A stretch of DNA of 64,000 nucleotides. It comes from Streptomyces sp. R21. GTDB taxonomy: Bacteria; Actinomycetota; Actinomycetes; Streptomycetales; Streptomycetaceae. Below the pieces are notes generated by a model. It had not been told where the DNA came from. It saw nothing but the letters and a program-made list of their open reading frames with translations, and did not search any database. The stretch covers positions 8,287,001 to 8,351,000 of the forward strand of contig NZ_CP163435.1 in NCBI RefSeq assembly GCF_041051975.1. Direction: 5' to 3'. Shown in pieces: positions 47,972 to 56,538 of the stretch (its first letter is position 1; every line of letters begins with the position of its first letter). The position numbers and the translations under genes were made by a program.

Positions 47972-48367
47972 GTGACGACACCGCAGAGCATCGAGCCGCA
48001 GTACACCCTGCAGACCGCCGTGGCCCGTCTCGACGAGCTGCGTGTACGGGAGTCGCTCGCCGGGGCCGGCAGTGACGCAGAGGCGCTCGACCGTGCCGGG
48101 CTCCTCGAACTCCTCGCGCTGAGCGAGGTGGTGGCCCGCAAGGCGGCGTACGGTCGCCAGCTCACCGTGCGCGCGGCCCGCGAGTCGGGCGCCTCCTGGT
48201 CCCAGATCGGGGCGGCCCTCGGCACCAGCAAGCAGGCCGCCTGGGAGGCCCACACCCGCTGGATCGACGCCCAGGCGGCGGCGTACGGGCAGCCCGGGCG
48301 GATGGGGTTCGACGAGGTCGACGAGGCTCAGGCGCGGGCCGTCGCCGGGGACCCGGACGACATCTGA
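47972..48367 (+). CDS. Small HTH regulator (paralogue of the one at 37959)
   Basis: A 131-residue helical protein. The HTH at about residues 73-98 reads SGASWSQIGAALGTSKQAAWEAH. The N-terminal part (ARLDELRVRESLAG, ALSEVVARKAAYGRQ) probably forms a dimer helix. The HTH resembles the protein encoded at 37959-38525, and both genes carry TTGAC dyads upstream, so a shared recognition site is possible. The start is GTG 47972 with GGAGG upstream. It is convergent with the SGNH hydrolase gene, six bases apart. Confidence 0.75.
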   Translation: MTTPQSIEPQYTLQTAVARLDELRVRESLAGAGSDAEALDRAGLLELLALSEVVARKAAYGRQLTVRAARESGASWSQIGAALGTSKQAAWEAHTRWIDAQAAAYGQPGRMGFDEVDEAQARAVAGDPDDI

Positions 48368-48372
48368 CGACC

Positions 48373-49323
48373 TCAGCCGAGCTTGCGCAGCGCCGTCACC
48401 ACCGCCTCCGCGAGCCGTGCGTGGCCCCCGTCGCCCGGGTGCACCCCGTCCGCCAGCTGAGCGGCGTCCAGGAGCCCGCCTCCGGGCAGCAGGGCGACGT
48501 CCTGGGCGGCAGCGGCGTACTCCACCGCGGCGCGCAGGTCCGTGAGCGTGGCGCCGAGGCGGTTCGGGGTGGCGTCCGCGTCGGGGCGTACGACGGGGGA
48601 GACGACCAGCAGCGGGATGTGCGGGTGGCCCTGGCGGAGCACCGTCAGGAACGCGCGGACCGTCTCGTGCAGCAGCGCGGCCGAATGAGGCGGCCGCGCC
48701 CAGCAGTTGGTGCCGAAGGCGACGGTGATCAGGTCGGCGTCGAGGGCGGCCAGCTGCTCGGCGGAGGCGAGTTCGCCGCGGGCCGCCCCCGCGTAGCCCA
48801 CGTTGACCGTGTCGACGCCGAGGGCGCGTCCGGCGAGCGCGGGCCAGGCGAGGTGGGGGCGGGACGCCGCCCAGCCCTCGACGATCGAGTCGCCGTGGAC
48901 CAGCCAGCGGGGGCGGCGGGGTGCGGGCTCAACGGTGCCCGTGCCGGCGTCGACCGCGTGGATCACCGGGCGGAGCGTCTCCGGCAGATGGACGGTGAAC
49001 TCACCGTCGGGCGAGGGGAGTTCGAGGACCGCCGTGCCGTCGTCCGTCGGATGCGCCGCGGTCTCGGCGGCCACGTCGTCGCCCGACAGCAGCGTGAAGA
49101 CGGGAGCACTGCGACGGTACGCGTCTGTCGGGGACGGCGCCGAGGCCGCGTACCGGATCCGCAGCCGGTCCACTCCACGGCAGCGCACCTCCAGACGTAC
49201 GCCCGCGGGCACGAGCGCACGCGACCAGGTGTCGGCGGGCAGCCGGTCCCGGTCGGCCGGGTCGGCACGCAGCGGGTGGCCGTCCTCGGACCACCAGGAG
49301 ATTCCTCGCAGCAGGTCTTTCAT
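48373..49323 (-). CDS. SGNH/GDSL-family hydrolase
   Basis: A 316-residue esterase-like protein without signal peptide. An N-terminal beta-rich carbohydrate-esterase domain (about 20-130) precedes the SGNH core, with nucleophile S146 in HGDSIVEG and the D/H pair in DGVHPGDGGH near residue 295. The layout matches acetyl esterases of the CE2-like type. The start overlaps the SDR gene stop (ATGA). It is the last gene of the LLM-SDR-SGNH operon, so it probably deacylates an intermediate of that pathway. Confidence 0.82.
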   Translation of the reverse strand: MKDLLRGISWWSEDGHPLRADPADRDRLPADTWSRALVPAGVRLEVRCRGVDRLRIRYAASAPSPTDAYRRSAPVFTLLSGDDVAAETAAHPTDDGTAVLELPSPDGEFTVHLPETLRPVIHAVDAGTGTVEPAPRRPRWLVHGDSIVEGWAASRPHLAWPALAGRALGVDTVNVGYAGAARGELASAEQLAALDADLITVAFGTNCWARPPHSAALLHETVRAFLTVLRQGHPHIPLLVVSPVVRPDADATPNRLGATLTDLRAAVEYAAAAQDVALLPGGGLLDAAQLADGVHPGDGGHARLAEAVVTALRKLG

Positions 49324-50147
49324 CGGGCGGCGCCGATCGTCGGGTACGGGAACTTGACCGTCACTCCGCCGTCCACGACGAGGGTCTGGCCGGTGATGTA
49401 CGTGGAGAGCGGGGAAGCCAGGAAGAGGAGGGGTGCGGCGATGTCCGGTGGGGTGGCGATTCGGCCCAGCGGGGTGTTCTCCGCGTTGACGCGGCGGCCC
49501 TCCTCGCCGAGGAGCGACGCGACCCGGGGTGTCCAAACGGCCCCCGGTGCAACGGCGTTGACCCGCACCCCGCGCGGGCCGAGTTCCACGGCCGCCGAGC
49601 GGACCAGGGAGACCAGCCCGGCCTTCGCGGCGCCGTACGCGGCGTGCAGCGGGGCCGAGGTGAGCCCGGAGACGGAGGCGACGAACACGAGCGGGCCGCC
49701 GCCCGCCTCGGCGACCGCCGCGCCGCCGTACTGGACCGCGAGCCAGGCGTGCCGCAGGACGATGTCGAAGTGCCAGTCCCACTCGGCGTCCTGAAGATCC
49801 GTCAGGGCGCTGTACCGGGCCATGCCCACGATGTCGACGACCCCGCGGACCGGCCCCAACTCCCGTGCCGCGTAGGCGAAGAGGTCCCGCACCGCCTCCC
49901 GCCGCGTGACATCGGCGACGTACGCGATCCCGCCCGTCTCGGCGGCGACCGCGTCGGCGCGCTCCTTGTCCACGTCGACGCAGAGCACCCGCGCGCCCGC
50001 CGCGGTGAGCGCGTGCGCGGTCTGGCGGCCGATGCCGTTGCCCGCGCCGAGCAGGACGAACGGATGGCCGTCCAGGCGATGGAGGGAGGCGTAGTCGGGG
50101 ACGGGGGAGGTGTCCAGCGGCTCGCTCACGCCGTTCACGCCGCTCAT
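49320..50147 (-). CDS. Short-chain dehydrogenase/reductase (SDR)
   Basis: NAD(P)-dependent oxidoreductase. The 275-residue protein has the dinucleotide loop GAGNGIG (about 34-40), the catalytic serine in ASVSGL and the tyrosine-lysine pair in YGAAKAG. The acidic residue after strand 2 (CVDVDKERAD) favours NAD over NADP. It overlaps both neighbours by four bases, showing a coupled three-gene operon. The substrate is unknown. Confidence 0.88.
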   Translation of the reverse strand: MSGVNGVSEPLDTSPVPDYASLHRLDGHPFVLLGAGNGIGRQTAHALTAAGARVLCVDVDKERADAVAAETGGIAYVADVTRREAVRDLFAYAARELGPVRGVVDIVGMARYSALTDLQDAEWDWHFDIVLRHAWLAVQYGGAAVAEAGGGPLVFVASVSGLTSAPLHAAYGAAKAGLVSLVRSAAVELGPRGVRVNAVAPGAVWTPRVASLLGEEGRRVNAENTPLGRIATPPDIAAPLLFLASPLSTYITGQTLVVDGGVTVKFPYPTIGAAR

Positions 50148-51259
50148 GAGGTGGCCGTCCTCGGCGCGTACCCGGCCAGCTCCGGGATCACTTCCTTGCC
50201 CAGGATCTCGATCGTGCGCAGGATCTCCCGGTGCTCCAGATAGCCCCACTGGACGTAGCAGATGAGCTGGTCGATGCCGAGGTCCGCATAGTGCTTGGCC
50301 TTGCGGACGATGGTCTCCGCGTCGCCGATGAGGATCATGTCGCCGTCGTTGAACTCCCTTACCGGGACGCTGCCTTGGAGGATCGGCCCGAGCAACGGGA
50401 AGACCTTCTCGCGCTGTTCGGGCGAGAGGTGCGGCAGCTCCCACTCCAGGGTGAACTGCGCGAGGTTCTCGTACCACCACGCCACCGAGTCCCACACGCG
50501 CCTGCCCGGGCGGTCCGCCGCGTGGACCAGGGTGTACGCGGCCACCCGGTTCGTCGTCACGTCCGTGATCGGCGACGGGGCGCGGGTCGCCTCGCGGTAC
50601 GCCGCCACCTGCCGGGCCATCGCCTCCAGCGGCTGCATGATCGAGAACGACAGCAGGCCGAGCCCGCTCGCACCCGCCACCTCCGCCGAGCCGGGCGAGG
50701 TCGCCGCCATCCAGCACGGCGGATGCGGATCCTGGACCGGCTTCGGGGTGACCATGCGTCGCGGGAAGGTGAACCGCGGGGACTCGTAGGCGAAGTACTC
50801 CTCGCGCCACATCCCCGTGACGATCTCGACGGCCTCGCGCCAGTCGTCGCGCGAGCGCTCCCGGTCGACCCCGAAAGCCGTCTGCTCCATGGGAGTCGAG
50901 CGGCCCGTGCCCCACTCCACACGCCCCTGTGACAGCACGTCGACGACGGCCACCTTCTCCGCGATCCGCTGTGGGGGAGTGAACCCGAACGGAGTGAGCG
51001 TCACGCCGAAGCCGAGCCGGACGCGCTCGGTCAGCGCCGCGAGATGGCCGAGCAGCACCTCGGGCGCCGGGCAGTGCGAACGCCCCTCGCGGAAGTGGTG
51101 CTCCACCGCCCACACCGTACGGAACCCCATCCGGTCCGCGAGCCGGATCTGCTCCACCGCCTCCTGGTAGGCCCGCTGCTCCGCCTCCCGCTGACCCCGC
51201 GGGTGCGCGCCCTGCCACGGCTTCGGTACGTCGATCTCGTACAGGACATCCAGCTCCAT
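50144..51259 (-). CDS. LLM-class flavin-dependent monooxygenase
   Basis: Bacterial luciferase-like TIM-barrel enzyme. The 371-residue product has typical segments (VWAVEHHF, RVEWGTGRSTPMEQTAFG, WREEYFAYESPRFTFP). FMN as cofactor is likely, though F420 cannot be excluded. First gene of the minus-strand LLM-SDR-SGNH operon. A monooxygenase, dehydrogenase and esterase together suggest oxidative breakdown of an ester- or acyl-containing compound, an inference only. ATG 51259 is preferred over an extended in-frame start at 51385. It shares a 317-base intergenic region with the APC permease. Confidence 0.87.
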   Translation of the reverse strand: MELDVLYEIDVPKPWQGAHPRGQREAEQRAYQEAVEQIRLADRMGFRTVWAVEHHFREGRSHCPAPEVLLGHLAALTERVRLGFGVTLTPFGFTPPQRIAEKVAVVDVLSQGRVEWGTGRSTPMEQTAFGVDRERSRDDWREAVEIVTGMWREEYFAYESPRFTFPRRMVTPKPVQDPHPPCWMAATSPGSAEVAGASGLGLLSFSIMQPLEAMARQVAAYREATRAPSPITDVTTNRVAAYTLVHAADRPGRRVWDSVAWWYENLAQFTLEWELPHLSPEQREKVFPLLGPILQGSVPVREFNDGDMILIGDAETIVRKAKHYADLGIDQLICYVQWGYLEHREILRTIEILGKEVIPELAGYAPRTATS

Positions 51260-51340
51260 GCCGTGCCTCCGTCTCGACGAGCGAGCAGCACCATGAAACA
51301 GACCTGACGAGGTGTCAATCCATACGGCTCCGAGGAGCCG

Positions 51341-51430
51341 CGCAACCGTCCGCGCAACAGTCGAAAGGCGCCGCGCAACGAACATCCGCAGGAGTGCGAT
51401 GAACGCAACGATCTTGCGGAGATGCGCAAG
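51341..51430 (+). promoter_or_regulatory. Five-copy CGCAA(C/G) array upstream of the APC permease
   Basis: CGCAAC at 51341, 51353, 51374 and 51404 and CGCAAG at 51425 all point the same way. The last four are spaced by 21, 30 and 21 bases, close to whole helical turns. CGCAA-CGATC-TTGCG (51404-51418) is a perfect palindrome of Lrp/AsnC size. The array lies in the 317-base gap 51260-51576, which holds no gene. Confidence 0.6.
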
Positions 51431-51439
51431 GTTGCTGCA

Positions 51440-51469
51440 TTACGTCCGTGAAGGCATCGCCCATAGGGT
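51440..51469 (+). promoter_or_regulatory. Predicted promoter of the APC permease-lrp pair
   Basis: TTACGT (51440-51445), an 18-base spacer, then TAGGGT (51464-51469). The nearest CGCAA box begins 39 bases before the -10, the same as in the amidase gene promoter at 60787. Confidence 0.45.
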
Positions 51470-51576
51470 CAAGCGCTGTACGTGGTGTGGCGGGGACCCC
51501 GCTCGGTGGGTCTCCGTTGCCAGGGGGCGCCGCCGGTCCCCGTCCCCCTGACCGGCAGCGATGAAGGAGCCGATGC

Positions 51577-53064
51577 GTGCTCGACCAAGGCGCACCCCCG
51601 CAGTCCCGCAGTCATCCCGCCCCACCGTCCCCGGGCGTCGGCGCACGCCTCATGCGCCGCAAGCCCGTGGAACGCCTGGTCGCCGAGGGCGGCCAGGGCG
51701 AGGGAGGCACCCTTCGCCGCTCCCTCGGCCTGTGGCAGCTGACGATGATCAGCATCGGTGCCACCCTCGGCACCGGGATCTTCGTGGTCCTCGGCGAGGC
51801 CGTCCCCAAGGCCGGACCCGCGGTCACCCTGTCCTTCGTGATCGCCGGACTCACGGCGCTCTTCTCGGCCCTCTCCTACGCCGAACTGGCGGGCACCATC
51901 CCGGTCGCCGGGTCCTCGTACTCGTATGCGTACGCAACGCTCGGCGAGCTGATCGCCTGGATCTGCGGCTGGTGTCTCGTCCTGGAGTACGGCGTGTCCG
52001 TCGCCGCCGTCGCGGTCGGCTGGGGTGAGTACCTCAACGAACTCCTCGACGGGACGATCGGCGTCACCATCCCGGACGCGCTGTCCGCGCCGCCCGGTGA
52101 CGGGGGCGTCTTCAACCTGCCCGCGCTCATCGTGGTGCTGCTCGCCATGGCGTTCCTGCTGGGCGGCGCGAAGGAGTCCGCGCGTGCCAACACGATCATG
52201 GTGATGGTGAAGATCGCCGCGCTGGTGCTGTTCTGCGCGATCGGCATCCAGGGCTTCCGCTCCGGCAACTACGAGAACTTCATGCCGCTCGGCATGACGG
52301 GTGTCAGCGCCGCCGGTGCCACGCTCTTCTTCTCCTACATCGGCTTCGACGCCGCCTCCACCGCCGGTGAGGAGGCCAAGAACGCGCAGCGCGACCTGCC
52401 GCGCGCGATCATGCTCTCGCTGGTGATCGTGACCGCGCTCTACGTCGTCGTCGCGGCCGTCGCCGTCGGCGCCAAGCCCTGGAAGCGGTTCAACGACTCC
52501 GAGGCCGCGCTCGCCGAGATCATGAAGGACGTCACCGGGCAGACCTTCTGGGGCACCCTGCTCGCCGCCTGCGCCGTCATCGCCATCGCGAGCGTCGTTC
52601 TGACCGTGCTCTACGGCCAGACCCGCATCCTCTTCGCCATGGCCCGCGACGGGCTCGTGCCCAAGGTGTTCGCGCGCGTCCACCCGAAGACGGGCGCTCC
52701 CCGCGCCAACACCGTCATCGTGTCGCTGTTCTGCGGTGTGCTCGCCGCGGCGATCCCGCTCGGCCAGTTGGCCGATGCCACCAGCATCGGCACGCTCTTC
52801 GCCTTCGCGCTGGTCAACGTCGCCGTCGTGGTGCTGCGCCGGACCCGCCCCGACATGCGGCGCACCTTCCGGGTGCCGCTGTCGCCGGTGCTGCCCGCGA
52901 TCGGCTTCGCGCTCTGCGTGTGGATGATGGGCAGCCTGTCGACCGTCACCTGGGTGGTCTTCGGAGTCTGGATGGCCGTCGGGCTCGTGTTCTACTTCAG
53001 TTACGGCTACCGGCGGTCCCGGATGGCCGCCCCCGACACCACCGCAGTACCCGCACAGAAGTGA
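51577..53064 (+). CDS. APC-family amino-acid permease (cationic amino-acid transporter-like)
   Basis: Proton-coupled amino-acid transporter with about 12 membrane helices in 495 residues. The first helix carries the APC motif ISIGATLGTGIFVVLGEAV, followed by TALSYAELAGTIP-type segments (ALSYAELAGTIPVAGS) and FFSYIGFDAAST. The layout is closest to the CAT/YfnA group that moves lysine or arginine. The start is GTG 51577 after AAGGAG. An Lrp-type regulator follows ten bases later, and a CGCAA array precedes it, suggesting amino-acid-responsive control. Confidence 0.85.
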   Translation: MLDQGAPPQSRSHPAPPSPGVGARLMRRKPVERLVAEGGQGEGGTLRRSLGLWQLTMISIGATLGTGIFVVLGEAVPKAGPAVTLSFVIAGLTALFSALSYAELAGTIPVAGSSYSYAYATLGELIAWICGWCLVLEYGVSVAAVAVGWGEYLNELLDGTIGVTIPDALSAPPGDGGVFNLPALIVVLLAMAFLLGGAKESARANTIMVMVKIAALVLFCAIGIQGFRSGNYENFMPLGMTGVSAAGATLFFSYIGFDAASTAGEEAKNAQRDLPRAIMLSLVIVTALYVVVAAVAVGAKPWKRFNDSEAALAEIMKDVTGQTFWGTLLAACAVIAIASVVLTVLYGQTRILFAMARDGLVPKVFARVHPKTGAPRANTVIVSLFCGVLAAAIPLGQLADATSIGTLFAFALVNVAVVVLRRTRPDMRRTFRVPLSPVLPAIGFALCVWMMGSLSTVTWVVFGVWMAVGLVFYFSYGYRRSRMAAPDTTAVPAQK

Positions 53065-53074
53065 ACCACCCACC

Positions 53075-53527
53075 TTGCTGAACGATCTCGACGAACGCAT
53101 CGTGCACGCCCTCGCCGAGGACGCCCGCCGCTCCTACGCGGACATCGGGCAACTGGTCGGCCTGTCCGCGCCCGCCGTGAAGCGGCGCGTGGACCGGCTG
53201 CGGGCCACCGGCGCCATCACCGGCTTCACCGTACGGGTGGACCCGGCGGCGCTCGGCTGGGAGACGGAGGGGTTCGTCGAGATCTACTGCCGGCACAACA
53301 CCTCTCCCGAGACCATCCGGCGGGGCCTGGAGCGCTACCAGGAGGTCGTGGCCGCGTCCACCGTCACGGGCGACGCGGACGCGGTCGTCCAGGTCTTCGC
53401 CGCCGACATGCGCCACTTCGAGCGCGTGCTGGAGCGGATCGCGGGAGAGCCGTTCGTGGAGCGGACGAAGTCCGTGCTGGTGCTCTCGCCGCTCCTGCGG
53501 AGGTTCTCTTCCGGGTCGCCCACCTGA
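53075..53527 (+). CDS. Lrp/AsnC-family transcriptional regulator
   Basis: A 150-residue feast/famine regulator. The N-terminal winged HTH (LDERIVHALAEDARRSYADIGQLVGLS, about residues 5-50) precedes a RAM ligand domain with GFTVRVDPAALG and VVAASTVTGDADAVVQV. It is expected to form dimers or octamers and sense an amino acid. The start is TTG 53075; the next candidates lie within the HTH. Its location directly after the permease makes it the prime candidate to bind the CGCAA arrays. It is convergent with the GntR gene. Confidence 0.88.
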   Translation: MLNDLDERIVHALAEDARRSYADIGQLVGLSAPAVKRRVDRLRATGAITGFTVRVDPAALGWETEGFVEIYCRHNTSPETIRRGLERYQEVVAASTVTGDADAVVQVFAADMRHFERVLERIAGEPFVERTKSVLVLSPLLRRFSSGSPT

Positions 53528-53533
53528 CCCCGC

Positions 53534-54274
53534 CTACTCGGCGGGCTTGCGCGCCAGCGCGTTGTTCCCTATCGAGTTGTGCACGCTGAAGCTCACGGCG
53601 TCCGAGCGGTAGCGGTCGTCCGACCACTCCACCGGGCGCCCTTCGCGTGTCGTGGTGACGCGGCGCACCCGTAGCAGCGGACTGGTGCGGCGGACCCCGA
53701 GCAGCTCGGCGTCCTGGGCGCCCGCCGCCACCGCGTCGATGACGTGCTCGCCGTACGCGAAGACCAGGCCCTCGTCCTCGTACAGCCGCTGCGTCACGGA
53801 CGGGCACTCCGGCTCGATGCGCTCGACGGCGGGGGAGATCCAGTCCGCGTACACGGTCCGCTCCAGCAGCACCGGTTCACCGTCCAGTCCGCGTACCCGC
53901 AGGACGTGCAACACCTGGGTACCCGCAGCGAGTTGAAGGCGCCCGCAGTCCTCCGAGGTGGCCGACCGGTACTCCGACACGACCACATGCCCCGTCGCCT
54001 CGCGCCCCATCGCCCGCGCCCACTGCGCGAAGCTGCGCAGCTCGGCGAAGCTCTGGCTGCGACGGCTGGCCAGGATCACCCGGCGCGCGCCCTGCCGCGA
54101 CCCGATGAGCCCCTCGGCGGTCAGCGCCGCGACGGCCTGGCGGACCGTGCCACGCGAGACGCCGTAGTGGGCCGCGAGCTCCGTCTCGGCGGGCAGCAGA
54201 CTGCCGACCGTGTACTCCTCGCGGTCGATCGCCCGCCGCAGCTCATCGGCGATCTCCTCGTGTCGCGCCGCCAT
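53534..54274 (-). CDS. GntR-family (HutC/UTRA) regulator
   Basis: A 246-residue regulator. The N-terminal winged helix (ADELRRAIDREEYTVGSLLPAETELAAHYGVSRGTVRQAV) is typical GntR. The C-terminal UTRA ligand domain starts near residue 85. HutC-type members sense phosphorylated sugars, phosphonates or histidine derivatives. It is divergent from the ABC importer operon, and a perfect palindrome (54423-54448) lies between them, so it most likely represses the transporter until its substrate appears. A 12-bp palindrome just ahead of its own start (54295) may mediate autoregulation. Confidence 0.88.
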   Translation of the reverse strand: MAARHEEIADELRRAIDREEYTVGSLLPAETELAAHYGVSRGTVRQAVAALTAEGLIGSRQGARRVILASRRSQSFAELRSFAQWARAMGREATGHVVVSEYRSATSEDCGRLQLAAGTQVLHVLRVRGLDGEPVLLERTVYADWISPAVERIEPECPSVTQRLYEDEGLVFAYGEHVIDAVAAGAQDAELLGVRRTSPLLRVRRVTTTREGRPVEWSDDRYRSDAVSFSVHNSIGNNALARKPAE

Positions 54275-54294
54275 GCTTCCCCTCTGAGTCGGTT

Positions 54295-54306
54295 GCTGTG
54301 CACAGC
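54295..54306. promoter_or_regulatory. 12-bp palindrome ahead of the GntR gene
   Basis: GCTGTGCACAGC is fully self-complementary and lies 21-32 bases upstream of the GntR start codon. Its sequence differs from the larger operator at 54423. Confidence 0.35.
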
Positions 54307-54422
54307 GTGACCAGCGTAATCGAGATCCGGTGGTGATCCGTGTCAGCCGGGATTGTGCAGGGAATCAGGGCTCAGGGTTTCGCCAGAGTTTACGAACACG
54401 ACACCGGGGGAGGGCGTACTGA

Positions 54423-54448
54423 GGCCAACTTGTTCAGACAAGTTGGCC
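54423..54448. promoter_or_regulatory. GntR operator-like palindrome
   Basis: Two perfect 11-base arms (54423-54433 and 54438-54448) flank TCAG. The inner ACTTGT-N4-ACAAGT has the shape of HutC-group GntR operators such as DasR and PhnF sites. It lies 46 bases before the transporter start, in the divergent gap with gntR. Confidence 0.7.
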
Positions 54449-54493
54449 GTACCTCCTGCAACCCTCGTGCGTCCCCCTGGAGAGACCGTGACC

Positions 54494-55645
54494 GTGTCCC
54501 TGCCGAGAACCGCCCTCATCGGCGGCTCCCTCGCCATCGCCGCAGCCTTCGCCCTCAGCGCCTGCGGCGCGGCCCCCGACAACGCGTCGACCACCGCCGA
54601 CGGCAAGAGCGCCGCCACCGCGACCTCCGCCAAGGACTTCGGCGGGATGGACGCGCTGGTCAAGGCGGCCAAGAAGGAAGGCACGCTGCACGCGATCGCG
54701 CTGCCCCGCGACTGGGCCAACTACGGCGCCCTCATCGACGGGTTCAAGCAGAAGTACGGCATCAAGGTCGAGGTCGAGAACCCCGACGGCTCCAGCCAGG
54801 ACGAGATCAACGCCGTGACGTCGCGCAAGGGCCAGGACCGCACCCCCGACGTCCTCGACCTCGGCAGCTCCTTCGCGCTGAGCGCCGCCCAGCAGGGACT
54901 GCTCGCGCCCTACAAGGTGGCCGGTTTCGGTGACATCCCCGAGGGCCAGAAGGACCCGAAGGGGCAGTGGTTCAACGACTACGGCGGCTACATCTCCATC
55001 GGCTGCGACGCCAAGCGGGTCAAGACCTGTCCCACGACGTTCGCGGACCTGCTCAAGCCGCAGTACAAGGGCCAGGTCGCGCTCAACGGCAACCCCACCA
55101 AGTCGGGTTCGGCCTTCGGCGGTGTGTGGGCGGCCTCGCTCGCGAACGGCGGCTCCTTCGACGACATCCAGCCCGGCCTGGACTTCTTCGCCAAGCTGAA
55201 GAAGAACGGCAACTACACGCCGGTCGAGTCGACGCCCGCCACGGTCGAGAAGGGCGAGACGCCCATCAGCATCGACTGGGACTACCTGAACGCGGGCTAC
55301 GCCGACGAGTTCAAGACCAAGGGCGTCGACTGGAAGGTCGCGGTCCCCTCCGACGGCAAGTTCTCCCAGTACTACTCCCAGGCCGTCAACAAGGACGCCC
55401 CGCACCCGGCGGCCGCCCGCCTGTGGCAGGAGTACCTCTACAGCGCCGAGGGCCAGAACCTCTGGCTCAAGGGGTACGCCCGCCCGGCCCTGATGACCGC
55501 CATGGACAAGGCCGGCACGCTCGACAAGACCGCCGCCGCCAAGCTCCCCAAGGTCTCCGGCACGCCGAGCTTCCCGAGCGAGGCCCAGCAGAGCAAGGCC
55601 AAGGGCGTCATCGCCCAGGGCTGGGGCAAGGCCGTCTCCGGATGA
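54494..55645 (+). CDS. ABC importer substrate-binding lipoprotein
   Basis: A 383-residue extracytoplasmic binding protein with lipobox LSAC near residue 25. The sequence (MDALVKAAKKEGTLHAIALP, KYGIKVEVENPDGSSQDEINA) belongs to the group 1/6 family that includes iron, thiamine, polyamine, phosphonate and phosphodiester binders. GTG 54494 is chosen because GGAGAG lies nine bases before it. It is the first gene of SBP-permease-permease-ATPase-HAD/EEP. The ligand cannot be read from the sequence. Confidence 0.87.
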   Translation: MSLPRTALIGGSLAIAAAFALSACGAAPDNASTTADGKSAATATSAKDFGGMDALVKAAKKEGTLHAIALPRDWANYGALIDGFKQKYGIKVEVENPDGSSQDEINAVTSRKGQDRTPDVLDLGSSFALSAAQQGLLAPYKVAGFGDIPEGQKDPKGQWFNDYGGYISIGCDAKRVKTCPTTFADLLKPQYKGQVALNGNPTKSGSAFGGVWAASLANGGSFDDIQPGLDFFAKLKKNGNYTPVESTPATVEKGETPISIDWDYLNAGYADEFKTKGVDWKVAVPSDGKFSQYYSQAVNKDAPHPAAARLWQEYLYSAEGQNLWLKGYARPALMTAMDKAGTLDKTAAAKLPKVSGTPSFPSEAQQSKAKGVIAQGWGKAVSG

Positions 55646-56538
55646 CCGCGACTCTCACGAGGGTCGACGTGGTGCCCGCCGCTTCAGTGAAGCGGCGGCG
55701 CCGCGCCCCCGGCTGGCTCGCCGTCGTCCCGCTGCTGCTGTTCGTGGCGATCGCGTTCGGGATCCCCGCCCTGGCCATGCTGAACGGCGCCTTCACCGTC
55801 AAGGACCAGGCCACCGGCGCCACTTCGTACACGGCGTCCAACATGACCGACTCCGTGCAGGGCGCCTACCTCACCGCCCTCGTCGGCAGCGTCAAGCTGT
55901 CCGCCGTGTCCGCCGGCCTCGCCACCCTCCTCGGACTGCCGCTCGCCCAGGCCGTGGTGACCTCACGCTTCCGCGCGCTGCGCGAGGCCGTCCTCACCGC
56001 CTCCGGTGTTCTCGCCAACTTCGGCGGCGTACCGCTCGCGTTCGCGTTCGTCGCCACCCTCGGCAACGCCGGTGTCCTGACCACCCACCTGGGGCTGAAG
56101 GACCAGGGCTGGGACCTTTACAGCTTCTGGGGCCTGGTCCTCGTCTACCTCTACTTCCTGATCCCGCTGATGGTCCTCACCATCACCCCCGCCCTCGACG
56201 GACTGCGCTCCCAGTGGCGCGAGGCGGCACAGAACAACGGCGCCACCGGCGTCCAGTACTGGCGGCATGTGGCGCTGCCCGTCCTCGCGCCCTCGCTGCT
56301 CGGCGGCCTGGTGCTGCTGTTCGGCAGCGCCTTCGCCGCGTACGCCACCGCCGCGGCCATGGTGGGCAGTTCGGTCCCGCTGGTCACCCTGCAGATCGCC
56401 GACGCCATCTCCGGCAACGTGCTGGTCGGCCAGGAGAACGTGGCGCTCGCGCTCAGCCTCGACATGGTCCTCATCGCGGGCCTGGTCATGGCCGTGTACC
56501 TGCCCCTGCAACGACGGAGTGCGCGATGGCTCGCCTGA
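55642..56538 (+). CDS. ABC importer permease 1
   Basis: A 298-residue inner-membrane permease with about six helices. The EAA loop that contacts the ATPase reads EAAQNNGATGVQYWRHVALPV near residue 195. The N-terminal extension is basic (KRRRRAPGW). It overlaps the binding-protein stop by four bases and the second permease by 13. The type is that of PotB/PhnU/ThiP-like heterodimeric importers. Confidence 0.9.
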   Translation: MTATLTRVDVVPAASVKRRRRAPGWLAVVPLLLFVAIAFGIPALAMLNGAFTVKDQATGATSYTASNMTDSVQGAYLTALVGSVKLSAVSAGLATLLGLPLAQAVVTSRFRALREAVLTASGVLANFGGVPLAFAFVATLGNAGVLTTHLGLKDQGWDLYSFWGLVLVYLYFLIPLMVLTITPALDGLRSQWREAAQNNGATGVQYWRHVALPVLAPSLLGGLVLLFGSAFAAYATAAAMVGSSVPLVTLQIADAISGNVLVGQENVALALSLDMVLIAGLVMAVYLPLQRRSARWLA

